Notes under the pieces: generated by a model
The model's input: only the letters and a program-made list of their open reading frames with translations
What the model was told of the DNA's origin: nothing
The model's database searches: none
Shown: piece after piece, positions 42,701-51,900 of the stretch
Position numbering within the stretch: the stretch's first letter is position 1
How the letters are laid out: every line of letters begins with the position of its first letter
Program-made: the position numbers and the translations under genes
Source: Fervidibacter sinensis
GTDB taxonomy: Bacteria; Armatimonadota; Fervidibacteria; Fervidibacterales; Fervidibacteraceae
Length of the DNA stretch: 64,000 bases
Assembly (NCBI GenBank): GCA_032161045.1
Contig: JAVHTH010000007.1
Reading direction: 5' to 3' (one strand)

Positions 42701-43959
42701 GTTCGCGCACCGCCAAGCAAGATGAGTATGATTCCACCTATCCCCATGCCACCTTCGTTGGGAAACCAATTTTCGCGGACAATGGGTGGTAAGCCCTCTG
42801 CTTCAACCTTGAGCCTCATGTAAGTGCTTCCCTCTTCAGCATCACCGATGTTTGTTGCAAGAGCACCTGCAAGGCTAATATATGCTGCCAAATTCACGAG
42901 TTCGCGATGGCTTGCAAGTTGCAAGTTGTAAAAGCGCTGCAGTTTTTGAGCGAAATTGCGCAAAGCAACTCGCATTGGAACGGTCCTTGAAGGTTTCCCC
43001 AACTCACCCGCAACAGCAAAGGCTCGGTCTTGTGTCAGGCGACCACACTCCTTAAGCGAAACTGCGAGTTTGGATGAAAACTCGTAGGACGAAATGATGT
43101 CGGTGACATAAGCGCTGGTGATGGGAAGGTCAACACTACCAAGTCCCATCATCGGGTGACCGAATGCCAAAACTTTGTCGCCCTCAACCCAAGTCACCGT
43201 CCCAACACCTGTCAAGTCTATGTCACCGCCGACAATTTGGACCCCCAAAGCGCTTCCGGGTCGGATCGGTGCATCTTTGACGGGAAGCGAGGTTTTGCCC
43301 CCACCGCCTTCAATCACGAGGAAGTTATACGGCTCAAGCATACGCTGCAAAAGCGGTAAGACAGAGCGGGGGACACCAGAGACAATCAGCGGCGTGGCGA
43401 CCGGAACGAGCAAACCTTCATCGGGGCGAAGTCTTTCACTTAACTTTTTGGCTTCAATTTGGTTTGTCGCAACCCAAACCCTGTGAATGCTGCGACCACC
43501 GACGATGACCGGTGAACCTTTCGGACGAAGCAACCCTGATGTGAACCGGGGTGAGGGGTATCGCTTTGGGTCAGTGCAAGCGAGCATCGCCGTTATCGGC
43601 GTGACCCCGCAAACGGGTTCTTTCGGGAAATACCAACCGAAGGAAATTGCGCCAACGAGTTTCCCGTTGATGAAAATTGGGCTACCGCTCATCCCCGCAA
43701 TGACGCCAGATTTGCGCTGGACAACGGTGCCGCCATCTATGCGGATTAAGATTGCATCCATGTCAAAGTCAAACCGCTCAAGGACACCAATGACCGTGAT
43801 GGGAAACTTCTCAATCGTCGTGCCTTTAAAAACGCTCAAACCGTAACCTTTCATGCCGGGACGAATTTTTTCCGGCGGCAAGATGTCGTTAGGGCTAAGT
43901 GCAAAAACGGCTTGCCAAACCAGACCAACGAAAACGAAGCAAAAAGCCAAGCGACGCAT
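39742..43959 (-). CDS. Giant S55 peptidase, beta-propeller and Ig-like protein
   Basis: A 1405-residue exported protein. Residues 1-20 are a signal peptide; about 25-350 form an S55 (SpoIVB) peptidase domain with the active-site GMSGSPIFINGK (S91/S93), GAISFGW and DKVLAFGHPMMGLG. A beta-rich region and a Pro/Gln/Glu-rich linker follow (about 600-780). From about 800 to 1110 a six- or seven-blade propeller is built of DGSVFIGTNPRGKVYRVTSDG-type repeats (NHL/SMP-like). The C-terminal region holds Ig/FN3-like segments, a second Gln-rich stretch and a final NTPPTVGTHAI domain. AGGAGGG precedes the ATG. SpoIVB cleaves signalling proteins in sporulators; the target here is unknown. Confidence 0.85.
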   Translation of the reverse strand: MRRLAFCFVFVGLVWQAVFALSPNDILPPEKIRPGMKGYGLSVFKGTTIEKFPITVIGVLERFDFDMDAILIRIDGGTVVQRKSGVIAGMSGSPIFINGKLVGAISFGWYFPKEPVCGVTPITAMLACTDPKRYPSPRFTSGLLRPKGSPVIVGGRSIHRVWVATNQIEAKKLSERLRPDEGLLVPVATPLIVSGVPRSVLPLLQRMLEPYNFLVIEGGGGKTSLPVKDAPIRPGSALGVQIVGGDIDLTGVGTVTWVEGDKVLAFGHPMMGLGSVDLPITSAYVTDIISSYEFSSKLAVSLKECGRLTQDRAFAVAGELGKPSRTVPMRVALRNFAQKLQRFYNLQLASHRELVNLAAYISLAGALATNIGDAEEGSTYMRLKVEAEGLPPIVRENWFPNEGGMGIGGIILILLGGARTSPIAELADIMEAAVGNRFEEVKFTNIQAEIEFHPQRRTAWIDRVTARKTRVKPGEKVPVTLTLKGWGGFERTMTVELEVPQNARPGRIRFLVGGGMMGETVRQQSGYRRPRPRSLRELWEQLRDVYANNEVIIGTSPLTSGVEIAGKRWESLPAPIIEALMSMGSSDIQSIRDYREKRFTFDRILTGMASITLTVETDEREKEAPPRMPTLEAPPPSPAGPSGPAPSPESSDEEGMMLVWQKLVSLPLLQQLRNPVERAWFEIQLMRQKWQDENALPRWLLSVAPFVMQREEKIEKEQPPQPPDWEEVRRLSPEQPERKEQPPQPQQPTQPTPPSARTQPLARQPKTWVLEKGDDWLKGKLDGTIVSTDGTVTLGYYPQTLYDPQETIGAFCVLPSEDGSLFVGTIGPARLLKLSGENKQVIAEITDEAVVTTIASAPDKSIWFATAPNGLVFRLAPDAQKPEQICQINATVWGIAFFNDGTAVLATGPNGKVLTIAKDEKEPKLLVQLPERHALAIAKAPDGSVFIGTNPRGKVYRVTSDGKVEPVFEAPQNPVQALAVDKKGNLYVGVSGSAIVYIVKPDGNWRELRRFTPERHIMALWGLDDGVLVATGSPGKVYRLTSDGVASWIYDSEQTHLLTVAANGDSLCIIPSGSGEVVALYRNKEGIYQSPVLDAGQVARWGVIRFVADLPEGTQVYIQARSGNTAYPDKTWSDWSPPIAFSEQVLPCPPARYLQLRILLKANDSQQIPTLKRVAVVYMPKNQPPRLTVQEPTAGAIVSGKVTIRWRGEDPDRDRLSYEVFVSSDGKTWQQIREGGAQQQQPQKQQDGQEQKDEQRRDKEEQQQPSGATTASSMTWDTTKFADGKYWLKIVASDRIANPDDPQSAEQVVAPIIVDNTPPTVGTHAIKREGDKLLVPVYDNTFVASAEFRPEGGEWQAAICQDGVFDQPYELLVIDISKLPKNVKAVEIRVRDAAGNERVEKISMP

Positions 43960-44151
43960 TTCTTTTTCCCTCCTGCGCTTGCATTTTGCGTCACCTCATG
44001 ATTATGGCAAGCCATTGAGGGGTGCGAAACGGTCAACCGACCTGTCGTCAAGTCTCAATGCGTCCTTCACAATGTGCCGGCTTTAACGCAAACTCTTTGT
44101 GTCCCTCCAACTCCATGCGAGACACAAAAATTTGCAGCGGAGTGATGTTCG
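43960..44151. other. Divergent intergenic region
   Basis: About 190 bp separate the two giant genes, both transcribed outward. It must contain two promoters; I find no confident -35/-10 pair and no repeat module. Confidence 0.35.
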
Positions 44152-47100
44152 GTGACGCAACGGTGCAAAATGCTTGCATTGGTGGGATTGGTGATGGGCT
44201 TAACGGCAAACATTAAAGCACAAGGGTTGGAGTTAAAGGGCGAGGTTGTTTCATTCCAATTTGACGCTCTGGGAAACATCGTCTCATTGACGGTGCGTAA
44301 CAAAAGCGTTCCGATGCAGCCATCCCCCTTGCCAATCAGTTTGCAAGTTGACGGAAAATGGTGGCATGATAGGTTGCCGGAAGTTAAGCCCATCAGCGTT
44401 CAAAAGCGACGAAACCGACTTGACATTACCGCAAAGGTCGGCGATTTCATTGTCACTACCCATTACCAGTTGCACAAAAGTTGCATCCTGCAAAAGAGCG
44501 TGACGGTTCGTTACGACGGCAAGGGGACGCCGAAAGTTGACGGCGCATTGTTTTTGCTGCCTTCCATAGTGGCGGTTACCAACCCGCCAAGAGAAACTTC
44601 AGATGCATCCCATGCACCTTCACAAAATTTCGTCAACCGTAGGGACAAGCAAGAACCCACTCGCCAACCTTCGGGCGCATTTCATGTACCCCTACAAGAT
44701 GCCGTTTTGCTCAGCCCATCTTTTGACTTTTTGCGCGTTCCCGTTTCGCAACGACCTCGCTTCAGCATTGACATGGGCACCGGCGCTTGGTGTGCCTTTC
44801 ATTCGCCTTCGCAAAAAATCGGCATTGCCACAACCTTCTACTCCGAAACCGAGCACTACTCCATCAACGCCGAAGTCATTGACATTTCGCTCCCTCCGTC
44901 CCGCGTCCCACGCCCCGCGTCCCGTTTCTCTCACTGGCTTGGTGTCCAAGACCGAGTTTACGAAGGTTGGACTGCTAAATTGGGCATTCAATTTCTCATC
45001 GTTGCCGAGGGTGACGAACGAACTCTGTTGGCGAAAATTTGGGACGCTTACGATGCACTTGGCTTGAAACTGCTTTCCGATACGCCGAAGGATGTGTTTG
45101 ACGGTGCATTTTACGAACCAGCGGTTCAGCACACTTACCGCAACATCACTCGGTTGCTTTCGCACTTGAAGCAACTCGGAGTTAAAACGATTTGGCTTCC
45201 GCCATACACGCCCGGGGTTTACGCACCACTTGACTACTTTACAATTCGTCCTGATGTCGGAACTGCCGAGGATTTGAAATCTCTGGTCGCAGAGGCACAT
45301 CGTTTGGGCATGAGGGTCTTGCTTGACTTGATTCCACACGGACCGCGTCCAGAAAGCGAATTGGGAAAGGAACAACGAGCAAAGTTTGACGCTGGACAGG
45401 ACAGTTGGATTTGCGCTGACGAACAAGGTCGCCCAATTCACTGGTGGGGTTGTTACGCTTTTGATTATGCCCATCCCGGCTGGATTAACTACATGGCAAA
45501 AGTCGCTGAGCATTTCGCAAGGGAGTTTGGCATTGATGGTTGGCGTGTTGATGTCGCTCACGGCGGTCCACCAAATTGGAGGTGGGCAAGTGTAGGGGCG
45601 GCTGACAAGCCGCCCAAAATGAGGCTGGAAAAGGACAAAATCAGTCAACGCCTCCGTCCAAGTCAATCTGGTTTGTGGGGAGCATTGCAAATTCTCCGTG
45701 AAGCCAGAAACGCTGTCAAGAAAGTTCGCGGCGAGGCAGTGTTTTACCCTGAAGCGTCGGGAGCGCCGTATGTGGTCAATAGTGACTTTGACTATGGCTT
45801 CCCATTCCAGTTCGTTGCGATGCGATTGATGAACATGTTGCCTGAAGAGTTCGTCCCGAAATTGAGGCGTTGGCTTCAGCACCAACGGTTTTCGTTCCCG
45901 AAAGGTGGCTCAAAGCGCATCGTCCGTTGGCTGGCAAACCACGACTTCCCCGATGTCCAAAGCAGATTGGGCATCGGTTACTCAAAGGCGATGTTTGCCG
46001 TTTGCGTTGTCAGCGAAGGCGTGCCGTTCATTTACGAAGACCAAGATGTTGGCTTGACGGATTTCATTACCCGCTTGATGCAATTGCGGTCAATGTTGAC
46101 AGAGTTGAAAGATGGCGATGCGGATTATTTGAGCGTGCAAGTGAGCGATGACGCCGTTTTCGCTGTCCATCGGTTTTTGGGAAATCACTCCACCATCGCT
46201 TTAGTCAACTTGAGCGGGGAAACAAAAACCATTGAAGTAAAGTTGCCCGCAGTCACGGTTTGTAGTAAGGCACGGAGCGAAGCGGAGTGCCGTCAGGAAC
46301 GAAACAGATGGCTAACTACAAACGAAGCACAGTTTGGCGATGCTTGGTCGGGCAAGGTTTACCGAATTCGCAAAGGCGTTATCACATTGACGCTTCCACC
46401 TTTTGAACTCGCTTTGCTCACCGATGTTGCCCGTGCGAAAAAATTTGCTTCCACAACGGTTTGTAGTAAGGCACGGAGCGAAGCGGAGTGCCGTCAGGAA
46501 CGGGACAAGGTGAGGGAAACTCACGATGAATTAGAACGCCACTCCGCTTTCGCTTCGTGGCTCACTACGAGCGGTTCCGTGTCACTTTCCGATGAAGGCT
46601 TTTTGCGCGTTGGCGAAATGCTGATGGGGCAATGGCACGAAGGCGAGTTCAAAATCGCTCCCGGCGAACGGATGCCTTTTGAAGTGGCGGAAATTCAACG
46701 CAGCGAAAAGAGCATGTCGGGTAAGTTGGCAATTAAGCGACGGATGGGAGCAGTGGTCAGAACTGTCGCCGAAATTGTTTGGCGTTGGCAGCGAGATGGA
46801 AACCTATGGCGCTACGAAGCGAACTTGCAAATGAAGTCGCCTATCAAACTTGCTCGCCACGACCTTTCGTGGCAATTTGTTTTTGTCAAGCCGAAACGGT
46901 GGCGAATTGCGACTGTTGAAGGGGTAATGGAAGAGCCAACAATCATCCGCCACGAACGACAGCAACTGCTTTGGGATGCAATGAAAGTTTTGCCGTCGCC
47001 GATGGATTCGCCGATTTGCATTCAACTGCCTAACGGCAATTGGTGGACGATGACAGAATGGCACGGTGGTAACTTGCAAGTTTGGCTTAACCCCGATGAA

Positions 47101-47964
47101 ACGCTTCTCGTCCGAGTTTCGCCTGACGACCAAAACCGTCTCTCATTTGCAATCGCGATTGACGCTAAACCGATCAACCGTTCCTTGTCCCCCGTCTCTC
47201 GTCCCGCTTTCTCGTCCGTTCACGCCGCCTTGCAGACTTCCAAACTGCGCTTGACAGTTTCACGCTCGCTTGGCGGTTTGCCTATCAGGATGGACATAAG
47301 GGACACGGAGCAAGGGACACGGGACAAGTCAAAGTGGCAAACGGTTTTAGTTGGTAGCGAACTTTACAGCGACTACGGAATTTTCCCCGAACACGATGAA
47401 GGCGGTGCTTGGCGCGCTGAGGGCGAACGAAGAATGGCAAGAACTGTCGGGCGAGCAAGCGCTTGTCGCTATCCAGACAGAGTTGAAGCATTGCCAAATG
47501 GTTTCGCTTTTGAAGGCGCATTGTCAACAACTTGGGGCGGGTATTGGTGGAACTTGAACCCGAGAATCAATTATCGGTTGCAATACGAGGCTGAGGGTGA
47601 CGGCATCGTCGTTCAAGCGAATGTTGAACCTGTCAAGCCGATGCGCAAAGTCAGAGCATTCTTAGCGCTGACGCTGACTTTCATCGGCGTTGAAAAAGTA
47701 ACCGTCAACACTGTCAAGGGTTGGCATGAAGTTCCCGAAATCGGCGAGCGGGATTGGCAATCGCGGTTTTTGCCGTTGAGCGCAAATGACCCGCAAATTC
47801 GGTTGCACACGAAATTTGGCATTATCACTTTGAAAGGCATAGTTGGCGATTTGCAAAATTGCTTCGTGCTGAAGGATGGCGAACGATGCACCGTCTTTTT
47901 CGCATGGCTTGATGGCGAACAGACCGATTTTGCGGCTCGGTCGTTGCGCTTCAAGGTTGAGTGA
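44152..47964 (+). CDS. Multidomain GH13 (alpha-amylase family) protein
   Basis: A 1270-residue exported glycoside hydrolase. After a signal-like N-terminus (MLALVGLVMGLTANIKAQG) and a ~320-residue beta-rich region comes the (beta/alpha)8 domain. Conserved regions are I LLDLIPHG, II GWRVDVAHG with nucleophile D467, III FYPEASG with acid/base E534, and IV WLANHDFPD with D598. About 550 residues of beta-rich domains follow. Alpha-glucan cleavage is expected; the subfamily is uncertain. Several short repeat elements are translated in frame: 161-182, 247-260, 480-490, 702-717, 769-808 and about 1014-1060, mostly between domains. Start GTG 44152 is tentative. Confidence 0.85.
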   Translation: MTQRCKMLALVGLVMGLTANIKAQGLELKGEVVSFQFDALGNIVSLTVRNKSVPMQPSPLPISLQVDGKWWHDRLPEVKPISVQKRRNRLDITAKVGDFIVTTHYQLHKSCILQKSVTVRYDGKGTPKVDGALFLLPSIVAVTNPPRETSDASHAPSQNFVNRRDKQEPTRQPSGAFHVPLQDAVLLSPSFDFLRVPVSQRPRFSIDMGTGAWCAFHSPSQKIGIATTFYSETEHYSINAEVIDISLPPSRVPRPASRFSHWLGVQDRVYEGWTAKLGIQFLIVAEGDERTLLAKIWDAYDALGLKLLSDTPKDVFDGAFYEPAVQHTYRNITRLLSHLKQLGVKTIWLPPYTPGVYAPLDYFTIRPDVGTAEDLKSLVAEAHRLGMRVLLDLIPHGPRPESELGKEQRAKFDAGQDSWICADEQGRPIHWWGCYAFDYAHPGWINYMAKVAEHFAREFGIDGWRVDVAHGGPPNWRWASVGAADKPPKMRLEKDKISQRLRPSQSGLWGALQILREARNAVKKVRGEAVFYPEASGAPYVVNSDFDYGFPFQFVAMRLMNMLPEEFVPKLRRWLQHQRFSFPKGGSKRIVRWLANHDFPDVQSRLGIGYSKAMFAVCVVSEGVPFIYEDQDVGLTDFITRLMQLRSMLTELKDGDADYLSVQVSDDAVFAVHRFLGNHSTIALVNLSGETKTIEVKLPAVTVCSKARSEAECRQERNRWLTTNEAQFGDAWSGKVYRIRKGVITLTLPPFELALLTDVARAKKFASTTVCSKARSEAECRQERDKVRETHDELERHSAFASWLTTSGSVSLSDEGFLRVGEMLMGQWHEGEFKIAPGERMPFEVAEIQRSEKSMSGKLAIKRRMGAVVRTVAEIVWRWQRDGNLWRYEANLQMKSPIKLARHDLSWQFVFVKPKRWRIATVEGVMEEPTIIRHERQQLLWDAMKVLPSPMDSPICIQLPNGNWWTMTEWHGGNLQVWLNPDETLLVRVSPDDQNRLSFAIAIDAKPINRSLSPVSRPAFSSVHAALQTSKLRLTVSRSLGGLPIRMDIRDTEQGTRDKSKWQTVLVGSELYSDYGIFPEHDEGGAWRAEGERRMARTVGRASACRYPDRVEALPNGFAFEGALSTTWGGYWWNLNPRINYRLQYEAEGDGIVVQANVEPVKPMRKVRAFLALTLTFIGVEKVTVNTVKGWHEVPEIGERDWQSRFLPLSANDPQIRLHTKFGIITLKGIVGDLQNCFVLKDGERCTVFFAWLDGEQTDFAARSLRFKVE
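46255..46570 (+). repeat. Translated GTAGTAAGGCACG repeats inside the GH13 gene
   Basis: A 47-bp sequence occurs twice without change (46255-46301 and 46456-46502), spaced 201 bp, exactly 67 codons. Both are read in the same frame as TVCSKARSEAECRQER. The second copy keeps the opposite arm (CACTCCGCTTTCGCTTCGTG with GCTCACTACGA at about 46540-46570), making the same inverted element as at 33494-33560. Confidence 0.9.
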
Positions 47965-48264
47965 GACTTGGTGAGTCAAACTGGAGGGCGAATTTCCTGA
48001 TGAGCCGAAATTTTCGTTGCGCGTTCTGCATTGAGCGTTACGCGTTAGCAAAAATGTTGGTAGCGTCGCCCCTTGCGGGCGACGGCGGTTTTAACAACCG
48101 CCAGAGACAAGCCCCGACGACATCAAGTTCCACCATCTCAACTTACTCGTCCGCGAGAAAAAAATTTTGCGATGGGGCGTGCAAAAATTATTAGCGGTTT
48201 TTTGGTCGGCACGGTTTTGAGACCGTGCCCTACTTGTATGCGACAAAGGGAGTGGATTGAGAAG
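47965..48264. repeat. Mixed repeat array
   Basis: Contains a GTTGCGCGTTCTGCATTGAG tract (about 48017), a GTAGCGTCG unit (GTAGCGTCGCCCCTTGCGGG with GCGACGGC, 48060-48086), a GGTTTTAACAACC hairpin, ACAAGCCCCGACGACATCAAG (to about 48126) and a GGCACGGTTTTGAGACCGTGCC palindrome with CCTACTTG (about 48208-48237). The last 25 bp carry the ribosome-binding site of the next gene. Confidence 0.75.
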
Positions 48265-48828
48265 ATGGAAGAGCGTGAAAGGGATGGTCAAGGTCAGCAA
48301 GAACCGTCAATGTCAGAAACACCCGAAACGGCAGAGGCTGCATTGGCGGAAGTGCCTGCTGTTAAACCAACACCATCACCTTCTCGTTGGCTTTTTGTGG
48401 TCGGTTGGCTCTTGTTCGTGATTGCTCTCGTCGTGTCATTGGCTCTGGGTGTCTTGTTAGTCGGGGAACAACAGCGTAACGCTGAACTCACCGAGCAAAT
48501 TTCGCAGTTGCGGACAGCCGTCGTTTCGGCTCGCAAAGTTTTCCTTGAGCGGGCTGCTGCTGAGTTGGGTTATGCAAGTGTTGACCTTCAAGCCGACCCG
48601 CCAAAGCGCTATCAAGTCGCATTCAGACTTGACGAAGCGAGCCGATGGCTTCGCGACGCCGAACCTTTGCTGAGCGACAGCGGGCGCATTCAGGCTCAAA
48701 ACATCCAACAAATGCTGCGTCAACTTCCTGTATTGGTTGAGCAAGACCCAGTCAACGCAAGGCAAGAGTTGGCTAAAGTTCAAGATGCGTTGGAGAGATT
48801 GATAAGCACGGAAACGAAATCCCAGTAA
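48265..48828 (+). CDS. Single-span membrane protein with coiled coil
   Basis: About 187 residues from ATG 48265 (GGGAGTGG upstream). A polar, Glu/Gln/Pro-rich N-terminus (about 1-40) is followed by one membrane segment (WLFVVGWLLFVIALVVSLALGVLLV), a coiled coil (QQRNAELTEQISQLRTAV) and a helical tail (LDEASRWLRDAEPLL, later LPVLVEQDPVNARQELAKV). No known family is recognised. It lies 105 bp before smc on the same strand, separated by a repeat pair. The open frame starts at 48073, but that part translates repeats. Confidence 0.65.
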   Translation: MEERERDGQGQQEPSMSETPETAEAALAEVPAVKPTPSPSRWLFVVGWLLFVIALVVSLALGVLLVGEQQRNAELTEQISQLRTAVVSARKVFLERAAAELGYASVDLQADPPKRYQVAFRLDEASRWLRDAEPLLSDSGRIQAQNIQQMLRQLPVLVEQDPVNARQELAKVQDALERLISTETKSQ

Positions 48829-48933
48829 CCGATGCGCTTTCAACTGTTTCGGAGGGCACGCCTTCGGCGTGCCGAAAAATTCGGTCGGGCAGGAACCCGA
48901 CCTTCCGAACGGAATGAAGGACGAGGTGTTGAC
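48829..48933. repeat. Repeat pair before smc
   Basis: Two modules: CGGAGGGCACGCCTTCGGCG with TGCCG (about 48850-48874) and TCGGTCGGGCAGGAACCCGACC (about 48882-48903). The smc ribosome-binding site (GAGGTG) follows at about 48923. Confidence 0.8.
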
Positions 48934-51900
48934 ATGCGGCTGAAGAGCCTGAGTTTGTTTGGGTTCAAAAGTTTCGCGAACAAAACGGAGTTGATTTTCG
49001 CTCCCGGAATCACCGCCATCGTCGGACCGAACGGTTCGGGCAAGTCAAACATTCTGGATGCCATCGTTTGGGTTCTGGGCGAACGGAGCACAAAGGCTTT
49101 GAGGTCGCCGAAAGCAGCCGATTTGCTTTTCGCTGGCAACGGTAGGGTCAAACCCGCAAGTATCGCTGAAGTCTCGCTCACACTTGAGTTGGACGAACCT
49201 CTTGAAGGTAGCGATGGAAGTCAATCCCCCGTTGTTCGCCCCTACGAATTTTTGTCCGAAATCGTCATCACTCGCAGGTTGAAACGAACCGGTGAAAGCC
49301 AGTTTGCCATCAACCGAGTCCCGTGTCGGCTTCGCGATGTCCAAGACTTGCTCCTTGAGTTGGGCTTGTCCGCCGATAGTTACGCTTTCGTTGGGCAGGC
49401 TGAAATTGACCGCCTCGTTTTCCTTTCGCCTCAAGAACGGCGCGAGTTGATTGAACAAGTTGCAGGCGTCCACAGGTTTCAACTTCGGCGCGAAGACGCT
49501 TTGGCAAACTTGGAACGGACAGAAAAGAACTTAACGAGAATTCGCGATTTGGTCGCTGAACTTTTGAGGCAAAGGGATGCATTGAGCGGCGAGGTTGAAA
49601 AGGCGCGAAAATATGAGCAGTTGCTGAAACGCCAAAGAGAGTTGAACATAGCGCTTCTGGGTTGGGAGCACCAAGTCAGGTTGAGGCGCGTTGAACGGCT
49701 TAAGGAGGAGTTAGAAGCCCTGAGGCAGGCAGTCGCGGAAACGGACGAGCGAATTGCCGCAACCAACGCTGAGCGCTCGGAAGTTGAAACTGCGCTCGCG
49801 AGGATGGAAGAAGGTTTGCAGCAACTTCAAACTTCCGCTGCACAAGCCCTTGAGGAAGCGAAGGGCTTGGAGAACGAACTTTCACTCTGTCAAGAGAGAC
49901 AAAAACACTTGACTCAAAGGCGAAATCAGATCGCACAGCAAAAGACCTACATCGCTGAAAGGTCAAAAAGGCTCAACTCGGAACTTGCCGAAGCGCAAAA
50001 GCAACTTGATGCTTTGCAGCACCAAAAATCGCTGTTTGAAGAACAAGAAGCGCAAATGCAGGAAGCGTTGATGCGGGCGCAGGAGACCGTTGCCGAACTT
50101 GAACAAACTGTCAAGCAAGCCCGCGACGAGCACTTTGAGGTTGAGCGCTCGCTCGCCGAAACGAGATCTCAACTTGCTTCGTATGAGCCGCTCATCCAAT
50201 CCCTTCGTTCTCGCCGAGCGGAAGTTGAGCGCGAAAGGGCAAATGTTCGTGAGTTGCTATCGCAATTGGAGCAAGAGTGGGAGAAGTTGGCTTCGCAGCA
50301 CCAAGCGGTCGCAACTGACGAACTTGACAAAACTGTCAGACAGTTGCAGCAGCAAATCGGCGAAAAACGAGAGAAGGCAATTAATTTGCGGCAGCAACTT
50401 GTTCAAGCACGAGAGCAATTGGCGGCGATGAAGGCTCGGCTGGCTGCATTGGAAGAGATGGAAATGTCAATGGCTGGGATTCCGCAAGGCGCAAGGGCAA
50501 TTTTGACGGCAGTCAGGGATGGAAGGCTGCAAGGTGAATTCCATCTGCTTGCCCATCTAATCAGAGTTCCCGAGGGGCTTGAAATTGCCTACGAAAGCGC
50601 ACTGGGCGCTGCTGCAAACTACCTTGTCGCCCCAACCTTCGCAGAAGTTCAATCCGCCATTGAGTTCCTGAAAGCGACCAATTCTGGTCGGGCAACTTTC
50701 ATAGCCCTTGACTTTTTGGCGGAGTTGGGTTACGGCGAGGAAAAGGAATTAGCACAGGTAGAAGCCGAAGGCGTAATCGGTTGGGCGAGCGAATTGGTGC
50801 AAGTGACTGATGAAAGGTTCGCTGCAGCCGTCCGCCACGCTTTGAGAAACACTCTGCTCGTTGAAGACCTTGAAACTGCGAGGAAATTAGCACCGAAACT
50901 CAAAGGGGTTCGGTTCGTCACTCGCACAGGCGAAGTCGTCGCCCCAACAGGCACAATTTCGGGTGGCGCTACCGTGCAAGGTGCTGGCAGTCTGTTCCTT
51001 CGGCAGCGCGAGCGTGAGGAACTGTCAAGTCGCGTTCGTGTTCTGGAAACGCACGCGCGCGAATTGGAAGCCCAGTTGAAATCGGCGGAGTCGGAGATTG
51101 AAATACTTCAAAACGAACTGGCGTCAGCCATGCAAAAACGAGAGGAACAAAGGCGAGTTAGCGAACGGCTGAGCGAGGAAGTTCGCCGAATCACTGCCGA
51201 ACGCGAACGAAGACAAAAGGAATTGGAACGGCTTGACGCCGAGGCGATCAGGCTGCAGCGGGAAATTGAAGGCTTGCAACATGAGGCAGAAACGCTACAG
51301 CAACGAATTGCGCAACTTGAGCGTGAACGCGAAAACGCGCAGCAGACTCTCGCCGACGCTCAGACTAAACTTGCCGAAGCGATCAAGCAACGCGAAGCCG
51401 TAAATCAGCAATGGCAGCAATTCAGGCTGGTGGCTGCTCAGTGGCAAACCCAATTTGAAAACTTGCAGCGGAGAGTTTTGGAGTTGACCGAAGCGTTGGA
51501 CGAACTCTATCGGCAAGAAGCGTCGCTCAACGATGAGGAACGAGCGATAGAAAACGAATTGCACGAGTTGACTGAACGATTGCCGAACATTGAGCGACAA
51601 CTTGAGGAATGCCGAAGGCGCAGGGAGCAACTTGAAGCCGCTTTGGGCAATTGGCACGAAGAGCGAAAGAAGTTGATGCAAAGGCGCGATGAGATTGAGC
51701 AAAAACTTGCGAACTTGTCGGCTCAAAAAACCGCTCAAACCGAGGAAGTTCACCGATGCGAAGTGAGGTTGACTCAGGCTGAAGCGGAGCGAGCGGAAAT
51801 TGAACGGAGGTTGATTGAAGAGTATCAGGTCGCTGTTGAAGACGCACACGCTGCAGCACAGCGGTTGGAACAAAAGCAAATTGCCCTTGACGAGTTGGAG

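Noticed and set aside
44692..45885. 397-residue minus-strand ORF within GH13
   Set aside because: It is antisense to the catalytic domain with conserved GH13 motifs and has no protein-like pattern.
48073..48264. N-terminal extension of the membrane protein before smc
   Set aside because: It reads through repeat modules; the ATG at 48265 has a ribosome-binding site and starts the polar segment before the membrane span.
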